Notes under the pieces: generated by a model
Database searches by the model: none
Told to the model about the DNA's origin: nothing
Seen by the model: only the letters and a program-made list of their open reading frames with translations
Assembly: GCA_019637585.1 (NCBI GenBank)
Contig: JAHBVL010000008.1
Location: forward strand, 1 to 64,000
Direction of reading: 5' to 3'
Length of the DNA: 64,000 nt
From: Thermomicrobiales bacterium
Lineage (GTDB): Bacteria > Chloroflexota > Chloroflexia > Thermomicrobiales > UBA6265
Shown: positions 25,153-33,903 of the stretch, one piece after another
How positions within the stretch are numbered: the first letter of the stretch is position 1
Layout: the number at the start of each line of letters is the position of its first letter
Made by a program: the position numbers and the translations under genes

Positions 25153-25779
25153 CTATCGATATGACTGCAACCAGGGTTCAGCGCCGATCGTCGTCGGCAA
25201 CCCATGTCCGGGATAGACCGTCACCTCTCCGGGCAGAACAGCCAACCGCTTCAAACTGGCTGCCATGTCGGTTTGCGACGCGCCCGGTATGTCGATTCTG
25301 CCGTGACCATTGGGAAAAAGCACGTCCCCGCCCAGGAAGACCCTGTCTGCCTCGGAGTACAGCGCCGTGTGACCCGGTTCATGACCCGGCAGATGCATGA
25401 TCGCGAAGTTCGTCTCACCGAGCTCGACCGTTTCACCGTCCGCCACCAACCCGTCGATCGCGGCCGGTGCGATCTCGAATGGCAGATCGAGCGCACTCGA
25501 TCCGGGCGAGGTCAAACCGGGAGCGCTCAGCGGATGCGCCAGAAGTGGCGCGCCGGTACGGTTCTTCATCTCGGCGGCATCTCCCACATGATCCCAATGG
25601 GCGTGGGTAATGTAGATCAGCTCGATCGTGGCGCCAGCATCCTCTGCCGCGCTGATGACGTCATCGGTCGATCCCATTGGCGCGTCGATGATCAACGCTC
25701 GTTTAGTGGCATCGTCGATGACCAGATAGGCATTGGTCTCCAGCGGACCGGCGGGAAATGTCTGAATCGTCAGACTCAT
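25153..25779 (-). CDS. Metallo-beta-lactamase-fold hydrolase (glyoxalase II-like)
   Basis: 208-residue hydrolase with the zinc motif THAHWDHVGD, a second His in HLPGHEPGHTALY, the bridging Asp in FLGGDVLF and the last His in VYPGHG. This is the glyoxalase II/YcbL layout. The likely reaction is thioester hydrolysis of a small-thiol adduct. ATG 25779 is used, not the longer upstream frame, because it has GGAAGGAG upstream and overlaps the PHP gene stop (ATGA). A DinB-like thiol transferase downstream would fit a low-molecular-weight-thiol pathway, by inference. Confidence 0.87.
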   Translation of the reverse strand: MSLTIQTFPAGPLETNAYLVIDDATKRALIIDAPMGSTDDVISAAEDAGATIELIYITHAHWDHVGDAAEMKNRTGAPLLAHPLSAPGLTSPGSSALDLPFEIAPAAIDGLVADGETVELGETNFAIMHLPGHEPGHTALYSEADRVFLGGDVLFPNGHGRIDIPGASQTDMAASLKRLAVLPGEVTVYPGHGLPTTIGAEPWLQSYR

Positions 25780-26792
25780 GCGGAAACAGCTCCTTCCTCG
25801 GTGCGTTCGTGATGGACATCCTGTTGCGGCTCTGCTGTCTGGCTCTCGTCCGGTCCGGGCGCGGGAGCGGGCGGCTGAGCAGGCAATGGCTCCATGCTGC
25901 TCGTCCAGACCGGACCATTGGTATCGACATCGACAATCAGCCCCAGCCGCTCGAGCAGAGCGGCGCACCAGGCAGCGCGCCAGGGTTTGGGATCGACCGG
26001 TTTGCCGGGAGCATGTGAATCGGAACCACAGGAAATAAGCAAGCCACGCCGCTCGGCGATCTCCCGGTAGAGTGCGGTCTGCTCAGCGGTGTGAGAACGA
26101 TAGTGCGCTTCCAGGCCATCCATCGGCGCGATCGGCAATAGCCGGTCGAGGTCCGCGTCGGTAACCACGCCGACCGCATCGTCCCGCCCGGGATGCGCCA
26201 CAACGCAGACTCCACCTGCCTCATGAGCGGCCGCGACAACCGCTTCGACCGGCAGATCGGCGGTGAATGTCCCTCCCAGCGAAACCAGCATCTCAGCGGC
26301 TTCCTTCAGATTCGGGGCATGTTTGTCCTGAATCACCGCCGAGAGCACATGGAATGGCCACAGGACCCGACCGTTGCGAATCTCTTCGAGCGACGGCAGA
26401 TCCCGCCCTGAAGCGATGAATCGCTCGCGAGCGTCGATGGCGTTGATGTTCAGCTGGTCGTCGATATCCCGCATCAGCGCCAGAAATGGCCGGGCCGCGG
26501 CATCATCGCGATCCGGCCGGATGCCGTAGACCAGGATGTGCAGTTGCCGCTCTTCCCATTTGCAGGTGACCTCGACGCCAGGGATGACCGTCACCCCTCT
26601 TTGCCGTCCCAGGTCGATCGCCTCGACGACCGATTTCTGAGAGTCGTGATCGCAGACGGCAGCGACCGCGAAGTCGTGCTCCGCCAGATAGGTTGTCAGG
26701 GTGTCGGGTGTCCAGAATCCGTCGCTGGCCAGGGTGTGGAGGTGCAGATCGACGCGATCGGTCCCGTGCAGCGATTCGTGTGGGTCAGCCAT
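25776..26792 (-). CDS. PHP-domain phosphoesterase
   Basis: Polymerase-and-histidinol-phosphatase fold, metal-dependent phosphoesterase of the TrpH/RNase AM-like group. Metal ligands are visible in VDLHLHTLASDG (H-x-H), AAVCDHDS, VIPGVEVT, VCVVAHPGR and LISCGSDSHAPG. The length is 338 residues. The C-terminal 45 residues are Pro/Glu/Gln-rich and probably disordered. The likely substrate is a nucleoside 3',5'-bisphosphate or short RNA 5' end, by family. The stop overlaps the next gene by 4 bp. Confidence 0.87.
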   Translation of the reverse strand: MADPHESLHGTDRVDLHLHTLASDGFWTPDTLTTYLAEHDFAVAAVCDHDSQKSVVEAIDLGRQRGVTVIPGVEVTCKWEERQLHILVYGIRPDRDDAAARPFLALMRDIDDQLNINAIDARERFIASGRDLPSLEEIRNGRVLWPFHVLSAVIQDKHAPNLKEAAEMLVSLGGTFTADLPVEAVVAAAHEAGGVCVVAHPGRDDAVGVVTDADLDRLLPIAPMDGLEAHYRSHTAEQTALYREIAERRGLLISCGSDSHAPGKPVDPKPWRAAWCAALLERLGLIVDVDTNGPVWTSSMEPLPAQPPAPAPGPDESQTAEPQQDVHHERTEEGAVSA

Positions 26793-26811
26793 GAATACCA
26801 GTTCTCTCTTC

Positions 26812-26833
26812 AGGACTCATCCGGTTGAGTCCT
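26812..26833. promoter_or_regulatory. Perfect 8-bp inverted repeat in a divergent promoter region
   Basis: AGGACTCA-TCCGGT-TGAGTCCT lies 19 bp from the PHP gene start and about 100 bp before the phosphohexomutase ATG. It could be an operator for a dimeric regulator, or a 5' hairpin in the PHP transcript. Confidence 0.45.
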
Positions 26834-26933
26834 CTACGAGAGTCTACTCCCACCCGAAAAGCTTGCGCGGCACGGCTTGAGCGTGTCACCATCGGTCCGG
26901 CCGTTGGCCCGCAACGTTGATCAGGAGTGCGAC

Positions 26934-28316
26934 ATGACCGTGACCCCGAATCAGAAACCGGAGACCTACGCGCTCTTCAAGGCGTACGACATCCGCGGCG
27001 TCGCTCCGTCCGAACTCGACCCCGATGTCGCCTATTCAGTCGGCCGGGCGCTCGTGGCCTATCTGCAACCGTCGGAAGTCGCAGTCGGTCGCGATATGCG
27101 TGTTTCGGGCGACGTGCTGGCCGCGGCGCTGATCGACGGCATTCGGGACCAGGGAGCGGACGTCGTTGATGTCGGGCTCGTATCCACCGATGCGCTCTAC
27201 TTCGCCGTCGGCAAGTTCGGGTATGCCGCGGGCGTGATGATCACCGCATCCCACAACCCGCCCCAGTACAACGGGTTCAAGATCTGCCGGGAAGAAGCGC
27301 GGGCGCTTTCGCTGGAAGATGGAATCGGCCAGATACGCGATCTGGTCGTCACCGGCAAGATCAGCGATCCACCGGGCGGACGTCGCGGCGACGTGATCCG
27401 CAAGGAAATCATCCAGGACTACGTCGATCAGGCGGTTTCGCTCGTCGATGTCTCCGCGTTCAAGCCGTTCAAAGTCGTGGTCGATGCCGGCAACGGCATG
27501 GCCGGCAAGACGATTCCGCCCCTCTTCGACAAGCTGCCCTGCGATCTGGTGCCTCTCTTTTTCGACCTCGACGGCACGTTTCCCAACCACCTGGCCAACC
27601 CGATCGATCCCAAGAACATGGTCGATCTGCAGGCGGCGGTCATCGAGCACAAGGCCGATCTCGGCGTGGCGTTCGATGGCGATGCCGACCGGATGTTTCT
27701 GGTCGACGAGCAGGGCAAGCTCATCGGCGGGGATATCACCACCGCCATGGTGGCCATCTCGATTCTGGAGAGCGATCCTGGCGCCGCGATCTGCTACAAC
27801 CTGATCTGCTCCCGCTCGGTGCCGGAAACGATCGCGGCCCACGGCGGCAGACCGGTCCGCACCCCCGTCGGTCACTCGCTGATCAAGAAGATCATGCGCG
27901 AAGAGGACGCCGTTTTCGGCGGTGAACACTCGGGACACTATTACTTCAGGGACAACTGGTACGCCGACTCCGGGCTCTTCGCCATGCTCCGCGTTCTGCA
28001 GCTGATGTCCAGCGCGGGCAAGCCGCTTTCCGAGGTGGCGGGGCCGATCGACACCCGTATCCGCAGCGGCGAGATCAATCTCGAAATCGAGGACAAGCCA
28101 GCCGCGATCGATCGGGTGAAGCGCTACTACGAAGACGCCGGCGCCGAGATCGACGAGTTCGATGGGCTGACCGTGCAACAGTCCGACCGGTGGCTCAACA
28201 TCCGCGCATCGAACACGGAGCCTCTCTTGCGGGTCAACGTCGAGGGGGACACAAACGAGGCGATGGAGTCGCTGCGAGACGAAGTCCTGTCGATCATCGC
28301 CCCCGCTCGTGGATAG
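26934..28316 (+). CDS. manB: Phosphomannomutase/phosphoglucomutase
   Basis: Alpha-D-phosphohexomutase converting hexose-6-phosphate to hexose-1-phosphate for nucleotide-sugar synthesis. Four domains are visible: FKAYDIRG, the phospho-serine loop MITASHNPPQYNGFK, the metal loop FDGDADRMF, the sugar loop GGEHSGHYYF, and the C-terminal phosphate-binding RASNTEPLLRVNVE. ATG 26934 has AGGAG 8 nt upstream and gives a 460-residue protein of normal length. The DUF402 gene overlaps its 3' end by 8 bp. It can supply precursors for the GT2 pathway at 17347, by inference. Confidence 0.94.
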   Translation: MTVTPNQKPETYALFKAYDIRGVAPSELDPDVAYSVGRALVAYLQPSEVAVGRDMRVSGDVLAAALIDGIRDQGADVVDVGLVSTDALYFAVGKFGYAAGVMITASHNPPQYNGFKICREEARALSLEDGIGQIRDLVVTGKISDPPGGRRGDVIRKEIIQDYVDQAVSLVDVSAFKPFKVVVDAGNGMAGKTIPPLFDKLPCDLVPLFFDLDGTFPNHLANPIDPKNMVDLQAAVIEHKADLGVAFDGDADRMFLVDEQGKLIGGDITTAMVAISILESDPGAAICYNLICSRSVPETIAAHGGRPVRTPVGHSLIKKIMREEDAVFGGEHSGHYYFRDNWYADSGLFAMLRVLQLMSSAGKPLSEVAGPIDTRIRSGEINLEIEDKPAAIDRVKRYYEDAGAEIDEFDGLTVQQSDRWLNIRASNTEPLLRVNVEGDTNEAMESLRDEVLSIIAPARG

Positions 28317-28848
28317 CCCACTTCGTCCGGTCGATCGGCTCACCTGGGCCAATCTGGCGCCCGGCACGGAGATCGAGATCGTCAAACTGGCGCCCGGTGG
28401 AGAGGAAGTCACTCGCTACCCGGGGATCATTCAGGCTGCGCCGCACAACAGCGAGGAGTGGATCGTCGCGGAGGCGTGGTGGACTCGCGAGTCGCTGCAT
28501 GTCGGCGAACTCCTCTTTGCCACCGGCGACAGGCTGCTGGAGTACTTCTCACCCAGTCATCCATACGACGCCTTTGCCGTCTTTTCTCCGGCAGGCGTAC
28601 TGCGCGGCTGGTATGCCAACGTCACCTGGCCGTCCTGGATGGACCTGGACGGCCACCAGCCCGTCCTCTACTGGCACGACCTCTACGTCGACCTCATCGC
28701 CCTCCCAAATGGCTCCTATACCATCATGGACGAGGATGAGCTGGCGGCGGCGCCAATCGCCGCCGACGTCAGAGCAATGGTTCAGACCGCACGCGACGAG
28801 CTGATCCGGCGATTCAAGAACCGAGAGCTGCCGTTCATCGACGGATAG
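28309..28848 (+). CDS. DUF402-family protein (FAU-1/YgaC-like)
   Basis: 179-residue soluble protein. The DUF402 core is clear: GVLRGWYANVTWPS, LYWHDLYVDLIALPNGSYT and IMDEDELAAA. Relatives include the RNA-associated FAU-1 and nucleoside tri/diphosphatases of the YgaC/Ntdp type; the D-L-Y-V-D and D-E-D-E acidic residues would bind metal. Start is a GTG inside the phosphohexomutase 3' end, so the two genes are likely coupled. Biochemical function cannot be chosen between RNA and nucleotide hydrolysis. Confidence 0.82.
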   Translation: MDSPLRPVDRLTWANLAPGTEIEIVKLAPGGEEVTRYPGIIQAAPHNSEEWIVAEAWWTRESLHVGELLFATGDRLLEYFSPSHPYDAFAVFSPAGVLRGWYANVTWPSWMDLDGHQPVLYWHDLYVDLIALPNGSYTIMDEDELAAAPIAADVRAMVQTARDELIRRFKNRELPFIDG

Positions 28849-28963
28849 CCTCAATCGGCCAGATTGATCTCGCAACGTGCGCGAGATCATCCGGGATCCA
28901 ACGGTCGTCACGCCGCATCAGCGGCGACGGAGTTGAGAGCCCCTGCTTGGACCGCGCAGGGTG

Positions 28964-29004
28964 CCCCCCTCTCCCGCGGTCGGGAGAGGGGCCGGGGGTG
29001 AGGG
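28964..29004. repeat. CTCTCCCG hairpin repeat, single copy
   Basis: A C-rich arm CCCCTCTCCCG, a short centre and a G-rich arm CGGGAGAGGGG, followed by CCGGGGGTGAGGG. The family recurs near 53973, 54018, 57541, 57577, 59761 and 59799. Confidence 0.85.
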
Positions 29005-29272
29005 AAGTTCCGTGGTCGGGAGTCCGGGGTCCAAAGCCCCAAACGCGTCTTCTACTCCCAACTATCCGCCTCGTCGGGCCACAGGTGCCCGAACTACGAT
29101 TGCACCTCTCCCTGGGTCATGAAATGCGGCGTGGTCGTTGAGGTTCCTTATCGACCTCCGGTCGATTGCTCCGGCAGAGCGCCGGAGCCTACGTTGACCG
29201 CCTGCCGCCAGCAGGGTGGGTTTCTCATCCAGAACAGATGGCAGAGTCAGCCAACGATCTCGTCACCTTAGC

Positions 29273-29306
29273 CGAGGAGTGTTAGCCACCGGTCTTCAAC
29301 CGGTGG
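29273..29306. repeat. CCACCGGTT hairpin repeat, copy 2 (inverted)
   Basis: Reverse complement of the element at 24485-24518. It lies 10 bp beyond the stop of the P1 peptidase gene, where it may act as a 3' mRNA end structure. Confidence 0.85.
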
Positions 29307-29315
29307 TTTCTCAGG

Positions 29316-30449
29316 CTAGACCCGGTTCAACCGTCCAAACCGCTCAACAACCTCCTGCAACCCATCGAGAGGAATCGATTCGCACAGGCGGTCGTTGACG
29401 CCGACCATCGTTTCGGCCATGCACAGGGCGTTGATGATCGCTTCTTCCGTTGCTTCGGCGGCGCCCTCGAAGAGGGGGCTGATTTCGCTGTTCGGGAAGT
29501 GCCGGACGCTCGTCAACGCACGAGCGCCGGCCGGGTCGGCACCGCGATTGCCGGTGCTGAAAGCCAGAAAGAGGTCGCCGCTGCCGTTCGAACCAAATCC
29601 ACCGACTCTGGCCAGTCCGATCGTGGCCCGCTGCGCGAGGCGCTTGCATTGGTGGGGCAGCAACGGTGCATCGGTCGCCAGGATCACGATGATCGAACCC
29701 GCGCCGGGATCCTGGGGCTTTCGGACGAATCTCGAACCGGACGACACCACATCGACGCCGATCGCTTCGCCGACGGGCGCGCCGTCGACACGCAGCAGGG
29801 ATCGCGAGCCGTAGTTGGCCTGCACCAGGGCTCCCACGATCCATTCGCCGCCAGCTGCGCTGACAACTCGCGAAGACGTGCCGATCCCACCCTTGAACTC
29901 ATGGCAGATCATGCCGGTGCCGCCACCGACATTTCCCTCCGGCACCGGTCCGCTCTTCGCGCCATCGAGCGCCGCGAAGACGTGTTCGGCGCGGACGTGG
30001 AATCCGTTGATATCGTTCAACCAGCCGTCATAGGTTTCGCCGACCACCGGCAACCCAAAGCTGAGATCTTCGTCATACACATTCGCCCGGGCTTCCCAGG
30101 CGATGATCGCGTCCCGCACCACCCCGACGCTATGGGTGTTGGTGATGCCGATCGGCGACGTCAGCAATCCCGACTCTTCGATCCAGGCGATGCCCGTCAT
30201 CTCCCCATTGCCGTTCAGCTGGTGATACCCGGCGAAGATCGGATCGCGAGCGATACCGTCGGGATGCGGACGAATCATGGTGACCCCGGTGCGCACCGGC
30301 CCCTGGCCAACAACTAGGTCACCCTCCCCTTCGATCAGCGTTGAATGCCCAACCGTGAGACCGGCGACGTCGGTGATGGCGTTCAACGGACCCGCTGGCA
30401 TCCGGCCGATCGTGATGCCCAGTTCTCGCGCTCGTTGCCTTTCCGTCAT
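29316..30449 (-). CDS. P1-family peptidase (DmpA/BapA-like aminopeptidase)
   Basis: Autoprocessing N-terminal-nucleophile hydrolase, typically an L-aminopeptidase/D-amidase or beta-peptidyl aminopeptidase. The N-terminal ITDVAGLTVGHSTLI, PIGITNTHSVG and GNVGGGTGMICHEFKGG are family markers. The cleavage/nucleophile site is in GGIGTSSRV, and EATEEAIINAL near the C-terminus also matches. The length (377) is normal. It overlaps the small carboxylase epsilon-like gene by 4 bp (ATGA) and ends an eleven-gene leftward array. Why it is coupled to propionyl-CoA genes is unknown. Confidence 0.9.
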   Translation of the reverse strand: MTERQRARELGITIGRMPAGPLNAITDVAGLTVGHSTLIEGEGDLVVGQGPVRTGVTMIRPHPDGIARDPIFAGYHQLNGNGEMTGIAWIEESGLLTSPIGITNTHSVGVVRDAIIAWEARANVYDEDLSFGLPVVGETYDGWLNDINGFHVRAEHVFAALDGAKSGPVPEGNVGGGTGMICHEFKGGIGTSSRVVSAAGGEWIVGALVQANYGSRSLLRVDGAPVGEAIGVDVVSSGSRFVRKPQDPGAGSIIVILATDAPLLPHQCKRLAQRATIGLARVGGFGSNGSGDLFLAFSTGNRGADPAGARALTSVRHFPNSEISPLFEGAAEATEEAIINALCMAETMVGVNDRLCESIPLDGLQEVVERFGRLNRV

Positions 30450-30676
30450 CGTTCCAGCCAGTTCGGAAGGTCAGCGCCGCGATTGCTCGACGCCAAGCGG
30501 TTCAGATGCGCGCGACGACGCCCCGCCATCGCCCATCGCGATGGGACCTCGCCACTCTCTACGTCATCCTCCTTCACCGCCCGCAAATGGAGCAGGAGCG
30601 TGGCCAGCACGGCATCTTCCTCGTCCTGCGACGGAACCGGATGGATCATGAGGCGAATATCGGGGATTTCACTCAT
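30446..30676 (-). CDS. Small acyl-CoA carboxylase epsilon-like subunit
   Basis: A 76-residue protein coded between the carboxylase beta subunit and the P1 peptidase, overlapping each by 4 bp. It has the shape of actinobacterial carboxylase epsilon subunits: a short hydrophobic beta/helix start (IRLMIHPVPSQDEEDAVLAT), a leucine-rich helix (LLLHLRAV) and a tryptophan plus basic patch (PSRWAMAGRRRAH). Position directly after the beta subunit is the strongest evidence. Sequence similarity is weak by eye. The start ATG 30676 is preferred to longer upstream frames inside the beta gene. Confidence 0.65.
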   Translation of the reverse strand: MSEIPDIRLMIHPVPSQDEEDAVLATLLLHLRAVKEDDVESGEVPSRWAMAGRRRAHLNRLASSNRGADLPNWLER

Positions 30677-32229
30677 AGCGGGATATTTCCGTGCTTGCGC
30701 GCCGGAACACTCACCCGTTTCGTTCGGGCGATTTCCAGCGACCGAATCAGCCACCGGCGCGTTTCGGCCGGTGCGATGACCCCATCGATGTACCCGCGCT
30801 GAGCCGCCTGGTAGGGGCTGGCAAAGAGCTCCTCATAGTCGTCGATGAGCTCGCCGCGCCGCCCAACAGGGTCAGCGTGCGCCGCCAGTTCCTTCCGGAA
30901 GAGCAATCCGACCGCCGCTTCGGCGCCCATGACCGCGATCTCGGCGGTCGGCCAGGCGACATTGAAGTCGGCGCCGATATGTTTCGAATTCATGACCACA
31001 TAGGCGCCGCCAAAGGCTTTGCGAGTGATCACAGTCACCTTCGGCACCGTCGCTTCGGCGAACGCGTAGAGGAGTTTCGAACCGTGCCGGATGATGCCGT
31101 CATACTCCTGCCGGGCGCCCGGCAAAAAACCCGGGACGTCCTCGAACACGACCAGCGGCACATTGAACGCGTCGCAACAGCGAACGAATCTGGCAGCTTT
31201 GATGCTGGCATCGATATCCAGTGTTCCGGCCAGCACATTGGGTTGATTGGCGACGACACCGATGCTGTGGCCATCGAGCCGGGCGAACCCGCAAACGATG
31301 TTCTGGGCGTGCCGCTCCTGCACTTCGAAAAAGTCCCCGTTGTCGACGACCGCCTCGATCACTGCCCGCATGTCATAGGGCCGCGTGGCCACCGCCGGCA
31401 CGATCTCCTCCAGCTCGGGAGCGAGCCGGTCGGGGTCATCACCCGTGTCGAATTGGGGTGGGTCGTCGAGGTTGTTCGACGGCAAGTAGGAGAGAAGCGA
31501 TCTGACGAGGGCGTTCATGTCCTCTTCGTCGGTCGCGGCGAAATGAGCGACGCCGCTTACCCGGTTATGCGTATCGGCGCCGCCCAGCTGCTCGTGGGTG
31601 ACTTCCTCACCAGTCACGGTGCGAATCACGTCCGGTCCGGTGATGAACATCTGACTCGTCTTCTCGACCATCAGAACGAAATCGGTCATCGCCGGTGAGT
31701 AAACGGCCCCTCCCGCGCAGGGACCGGCAATGACCGAAATCTGCGGCACCACCCCCGATGCCTGGACGTTGCGCATGAAGACCTCGCCATACCCGGCGAG
31801 TCCCTCTACCCCTTCCTGAATTCGGGCGCCGGCTGAATCGTTGATGCCGATGATTGGGCAGCCGTAACGAACGGCCAGATCCATTAGCTTGACGACCTTT
31901 TCCGCGAACGCTTCACCCAGCGACCCGCCAAAGACGGTGAAATCCTGGGAGAAGATGGCCACCTTGCGACCATCGATCGTGCCAAATCCGGTCACCACAC
32001 CATCGCCCAGGGGATGGGATTCTTCCATGCCGAAATCTCGAGCCCGGTGCCGGACGAAGGCATCGAGCTCTTCGAAGCTGCCCGGATCGGCCAACGCGAT
32101 CGCTCGTTCCAGTGCGCCTCGTTTGTCGCGACGCTCCTGTTTGGCGCTGGCCAGCCGGTGTTGCTCTTCATGTTTGGCGCGGAGCTCCGCCAGTCGATCG
32201 ACGGCTCCAGTGACGGTTTTCTCAGTCAC
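30673..32229 (-). CDS. pccB: Acyl-CoA (propionyl-CoA) carboxylase beta subunit
   Basis: Carboxyltransferase moving CO2 from carboxybiotin to propionyl- or acetyl-CoA. The 518-residue crotonase-fold dimer shows the N-half oxyanion region (IIGINDSAGARIQEGV, GPCAGGAVYSPA) and the C-half (FEDVPGFLPGARQEYDGI, TRKAFGGAYVVM). Asp/Ile specificity positions cannot be placed by eye. GTG 32229 is chosen: it starts with TEKTVTGAVDRL, lies 20 bp after the mutase stop and gives normal length. The biotin-carrying alpha subunit is not in this window. Downstream mutase and epimerase genes support propionyl-CoA as substrate. Confidence 0.9.
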   Translation of the reverse strand: MTEKTVTGAVDRLAELRAKHEEQHRLASAKQERRDKRGALERAIALADPGSFEELDAFVRHRARDFGMEESHPLGDGVVTGFGTIDGRKVAIFSQDFTVFGGSLGEAFAEKVVKLMDLAVRYGCPIIGINDSAGARIQEGVEGLAGYGEVFMRNVQASGVVPQISVIAGPCAGGAVYSPAMTDFVLMVEKTSQMFITGPDVIRTVTGEEVTHEQLGGADTHNRVSGVAHFAATDEEDMNALVRSLLSYLPSNNLDDPPQFDTGDDPDRLAPELEEIVPAVATRPYDMRAVIEAVVDNGDFFEVQERHAQNIVCGFARLDGHSIGVVANQPNVLAGTLDIDASIKAARFVRCCDAFNVPLVVFEDVPGFLPGARQEYDGIIRHGSKLLYAFAEATVPKVTVITRKAFGGAYVVMNSKHIGADFNVAWPTAEIAVMGAEAAVGLLFRKELAAHADPVGRRGELIDDYEELFASPYQAAQRGYIDGVIAPAETRRWLIRSLEIARTKRVSVPARKHGNIPL

Positions 32230-32248
32230 GCTTCTTCTGCACTCCAAA

Positions 32249-33838
32249 TCAGGATCTGGCCCGATACTCGCCAAAAACATCACGCAGGGCGTTGCCCGCT
32301 TGTCCCAGTGTCGCACCCGCTTCGAATGCCGATTTGATCACCGGCAACAGATTCGTTTCTCCTGCCGCGGTCTCCCGCAGGCGAACCAGCGCGTCATCGA
32401 CCTTCGCCCGGTCCTGCGCCGCTTTGTATGTCTTCACTCGCTCGATTTGCCGGTCGACCTTGTGTTGATCGATCGACAGGATCTCCACCGCCGGATCGTG
32501 TTCGTCGACAAACGCATTCACTCCGACAACCTTGATCTCACCGGCATCGACCGCCAGTTCACGGCGATAGGCGTTTTCCGCGATGGCATTTTGGACGTAT
32601 CCGGCTTCGATAGCGGAAACGGCGCCACCCAGATCGTCGACACCCTCGATCCACTCCCGCGCCTTCGATTCCAGCTCGTCGGTCATCGCTTCCACGTAGT
32701 AGGAACCGGCCAGCGGATCGGCCGTATCCGCAGCGCCCGATTCGAGACTGACGATCTGCTGGGTTCGCAGCGCAAGGGTCGCCGACTCTTCGGTCGGCAG
32801 AGCCAGCGCTTCGTCATATCCGTTGGTGTGCAGACTCTGGGTGCCGCCCAGCACCGCCGAGAGCGCCTGCAACGACGTCCGCACCACATTGTTCAGCGGT
32901 TGCTGGGCGGTCAGCGTCACTCCCCCGGTTTGCGTGTGAAATCTCAGCATCCAGGACTTGGGATCTTTCGCGCCGAACTCCTCGCGCATCATCCTGGCCC
33001 ACATCCGCCGGGCCGCTCTGAACTTGGCTACCTCTTCCAGGAGATTCGAGTGGGAAGCGAAAAAGAAGCTGATGCGCGGCGCGAAATCGTCGATATCCAT
33101 TCCCGCCTCGAGCGCTGCCCTGACGTAGGCCCTCCCGTTGGCCAGCGTGAATCCGATCTCCTGCGCAGCCGATGCTCCCGCTTCCCGCATGTGGTATCCG
33201 GAAACCGAGATCGAGTTCCAGTTCGGCAGCTGCTCGCTGCACCAGGCGAAGGTATCGACTACCAGCCGCATCGAGGGGCGGGGCGGGAAGATATAGGTGC
33301 CTCGGGCCGCGTACTCCTTCAGGATGTCGTTCTGGATGGTGCCGCCCAGCAGTTTCGGGTCGACCCCGCGCTCTTCGGCAACGATCTGGTAGAGGAGCAA
33401 GAGCATCGACGCCGGCGCGTTGATCGTCATCGACGTCGTCACCGCGGCCTGATCGATGCCATCGAAAAGGCGCCGCATATCGTCGAGGGTCGAGATAGGC
33501 ACACCGACCCGGCCGACTTCGCCAATGGCCCGGTCGTCGTCGGAATCGAGACCAAGCTGAGTCGGCAGATCGAACGCCACACTCAACCCCGTCTGTCCCC
33601 GTTCGAGCAGGAGCCGATAGCGCTCGTTGCTCTCTTCCGCAGTGCCGAAACCAGCGTACTGCCGCATGGTCCAGCGACGGCCCCGATACATCGTCGGGTA
33701 AATACCTCGCGTGTACGGGTAGGTGCCGGGATCTTCCAGGTCGCCGGTACGGCTCTCCTGCCGGTAGACCGGCTGGACCTCGTAACCCGAGTCAGAGACG
33801 ACCGGCGGGGTTCCTTTTTTGGCTTCGTTGCTGGGCAT
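32249..33838 (-). CDS. mcmA1: Methylmalonyl-CoA mutase, large (catalytic) subunit
   Basis: TIM-barrel subunit of the B12-dependent mutase converting methylmalonyl-CoA to succinyl-CoA. Core motifs are [52 protein letters not shown] (active-site His) and [17 protein letters not shown]. The 529-residue protein ends before any DxHxxG cobalamin domain, so it needs a separate small subunit, which is not in the window. ATG 33838 has AGGAG upstream; the longer frame adds 46 Arg-rich residues. A split mutase resembles the archaeal and Chloroflexota arrangement. Confidence 0.92.
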   Translation of the reverse strand: MPSNEAKKGTPPVVSDSGYEVQPVYRQESRTGDLEDPGTYPYTRGIYPTMYRGRRWTMRQYAGFGTAEESNERYRLLLERGQTGLSVAFDLPTQLGLDSDDDRAIGEVGRVGVPISTLDDMRRLFDGIDQAAVTTSMTINAPASMLLLLYQIVAEERGVDPKLLGGTIQNDILKEYAARGTYIFPPRPSMRLVVDTFAWCSEQLPNWNSISVSGYHMREAGASAAQEIGFTLANGRAYVRAALEAGMDIDDFAPRISFFFASHSNLLEEVAKFRAARRMWARMMREEFGAKDPKSWMLRFHTQTGGVTLTAQQPLNNVVRTSLQALSAVLGGTQSLHTNGYDEALALPTEESATLALRTQQIVSLESGAADTADPLAGSYYVEAMTDELESKAREWIEGVDDLGGAVSAIEAGYVQNAIAENAYRRELAVDAGEIKVVGVNAFVDEHDPAVEILSIDQHKVDRQIERVKTYKAAQDRAKVDDALVRLRETAAGETNLLPVIKSAFEAGATLGQAGNALRDVFGEYRARS

Positions 33839-33903
33839 GCGGCACTCCTGCCAGCGCATTCGAATCGCTACCGGAGTGTACTGGCTTTGGACCTGAGAAG
33901 GCT

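Larger units (their letters stand above)
28849..29315. other. Repeat-filled convergent gap
   Basis: 467 bp between convergent genes. It contains the CTCTCCCG hairpin repeat (28964-29004), two short hairpins (ATCGACC-TCC-GGTCGAT near 29152 and CTCCGGC-AGAGC-GCCGGAG near 29169) and the CCACCGGTT repeat (29273-29306). I see no gene. Confidence 0.8.

Noticed and set aside
26800-26840. Hammerhead-ribozyme-like core on the minus strand (GGATGAGTCCTGAAG)
   Set aside because: The invariant CUGANGA and GAAA segments are not both present, and the stems do not form. The resemblance comes from the palindrome.
30446-30754. Longer form of the carboxylase epsilon-like gene
   Set aside because: The extra 26 N-terminal residues lie within pccB and are unlike the family. 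ATG 30676 gives the usual ATGA junction.
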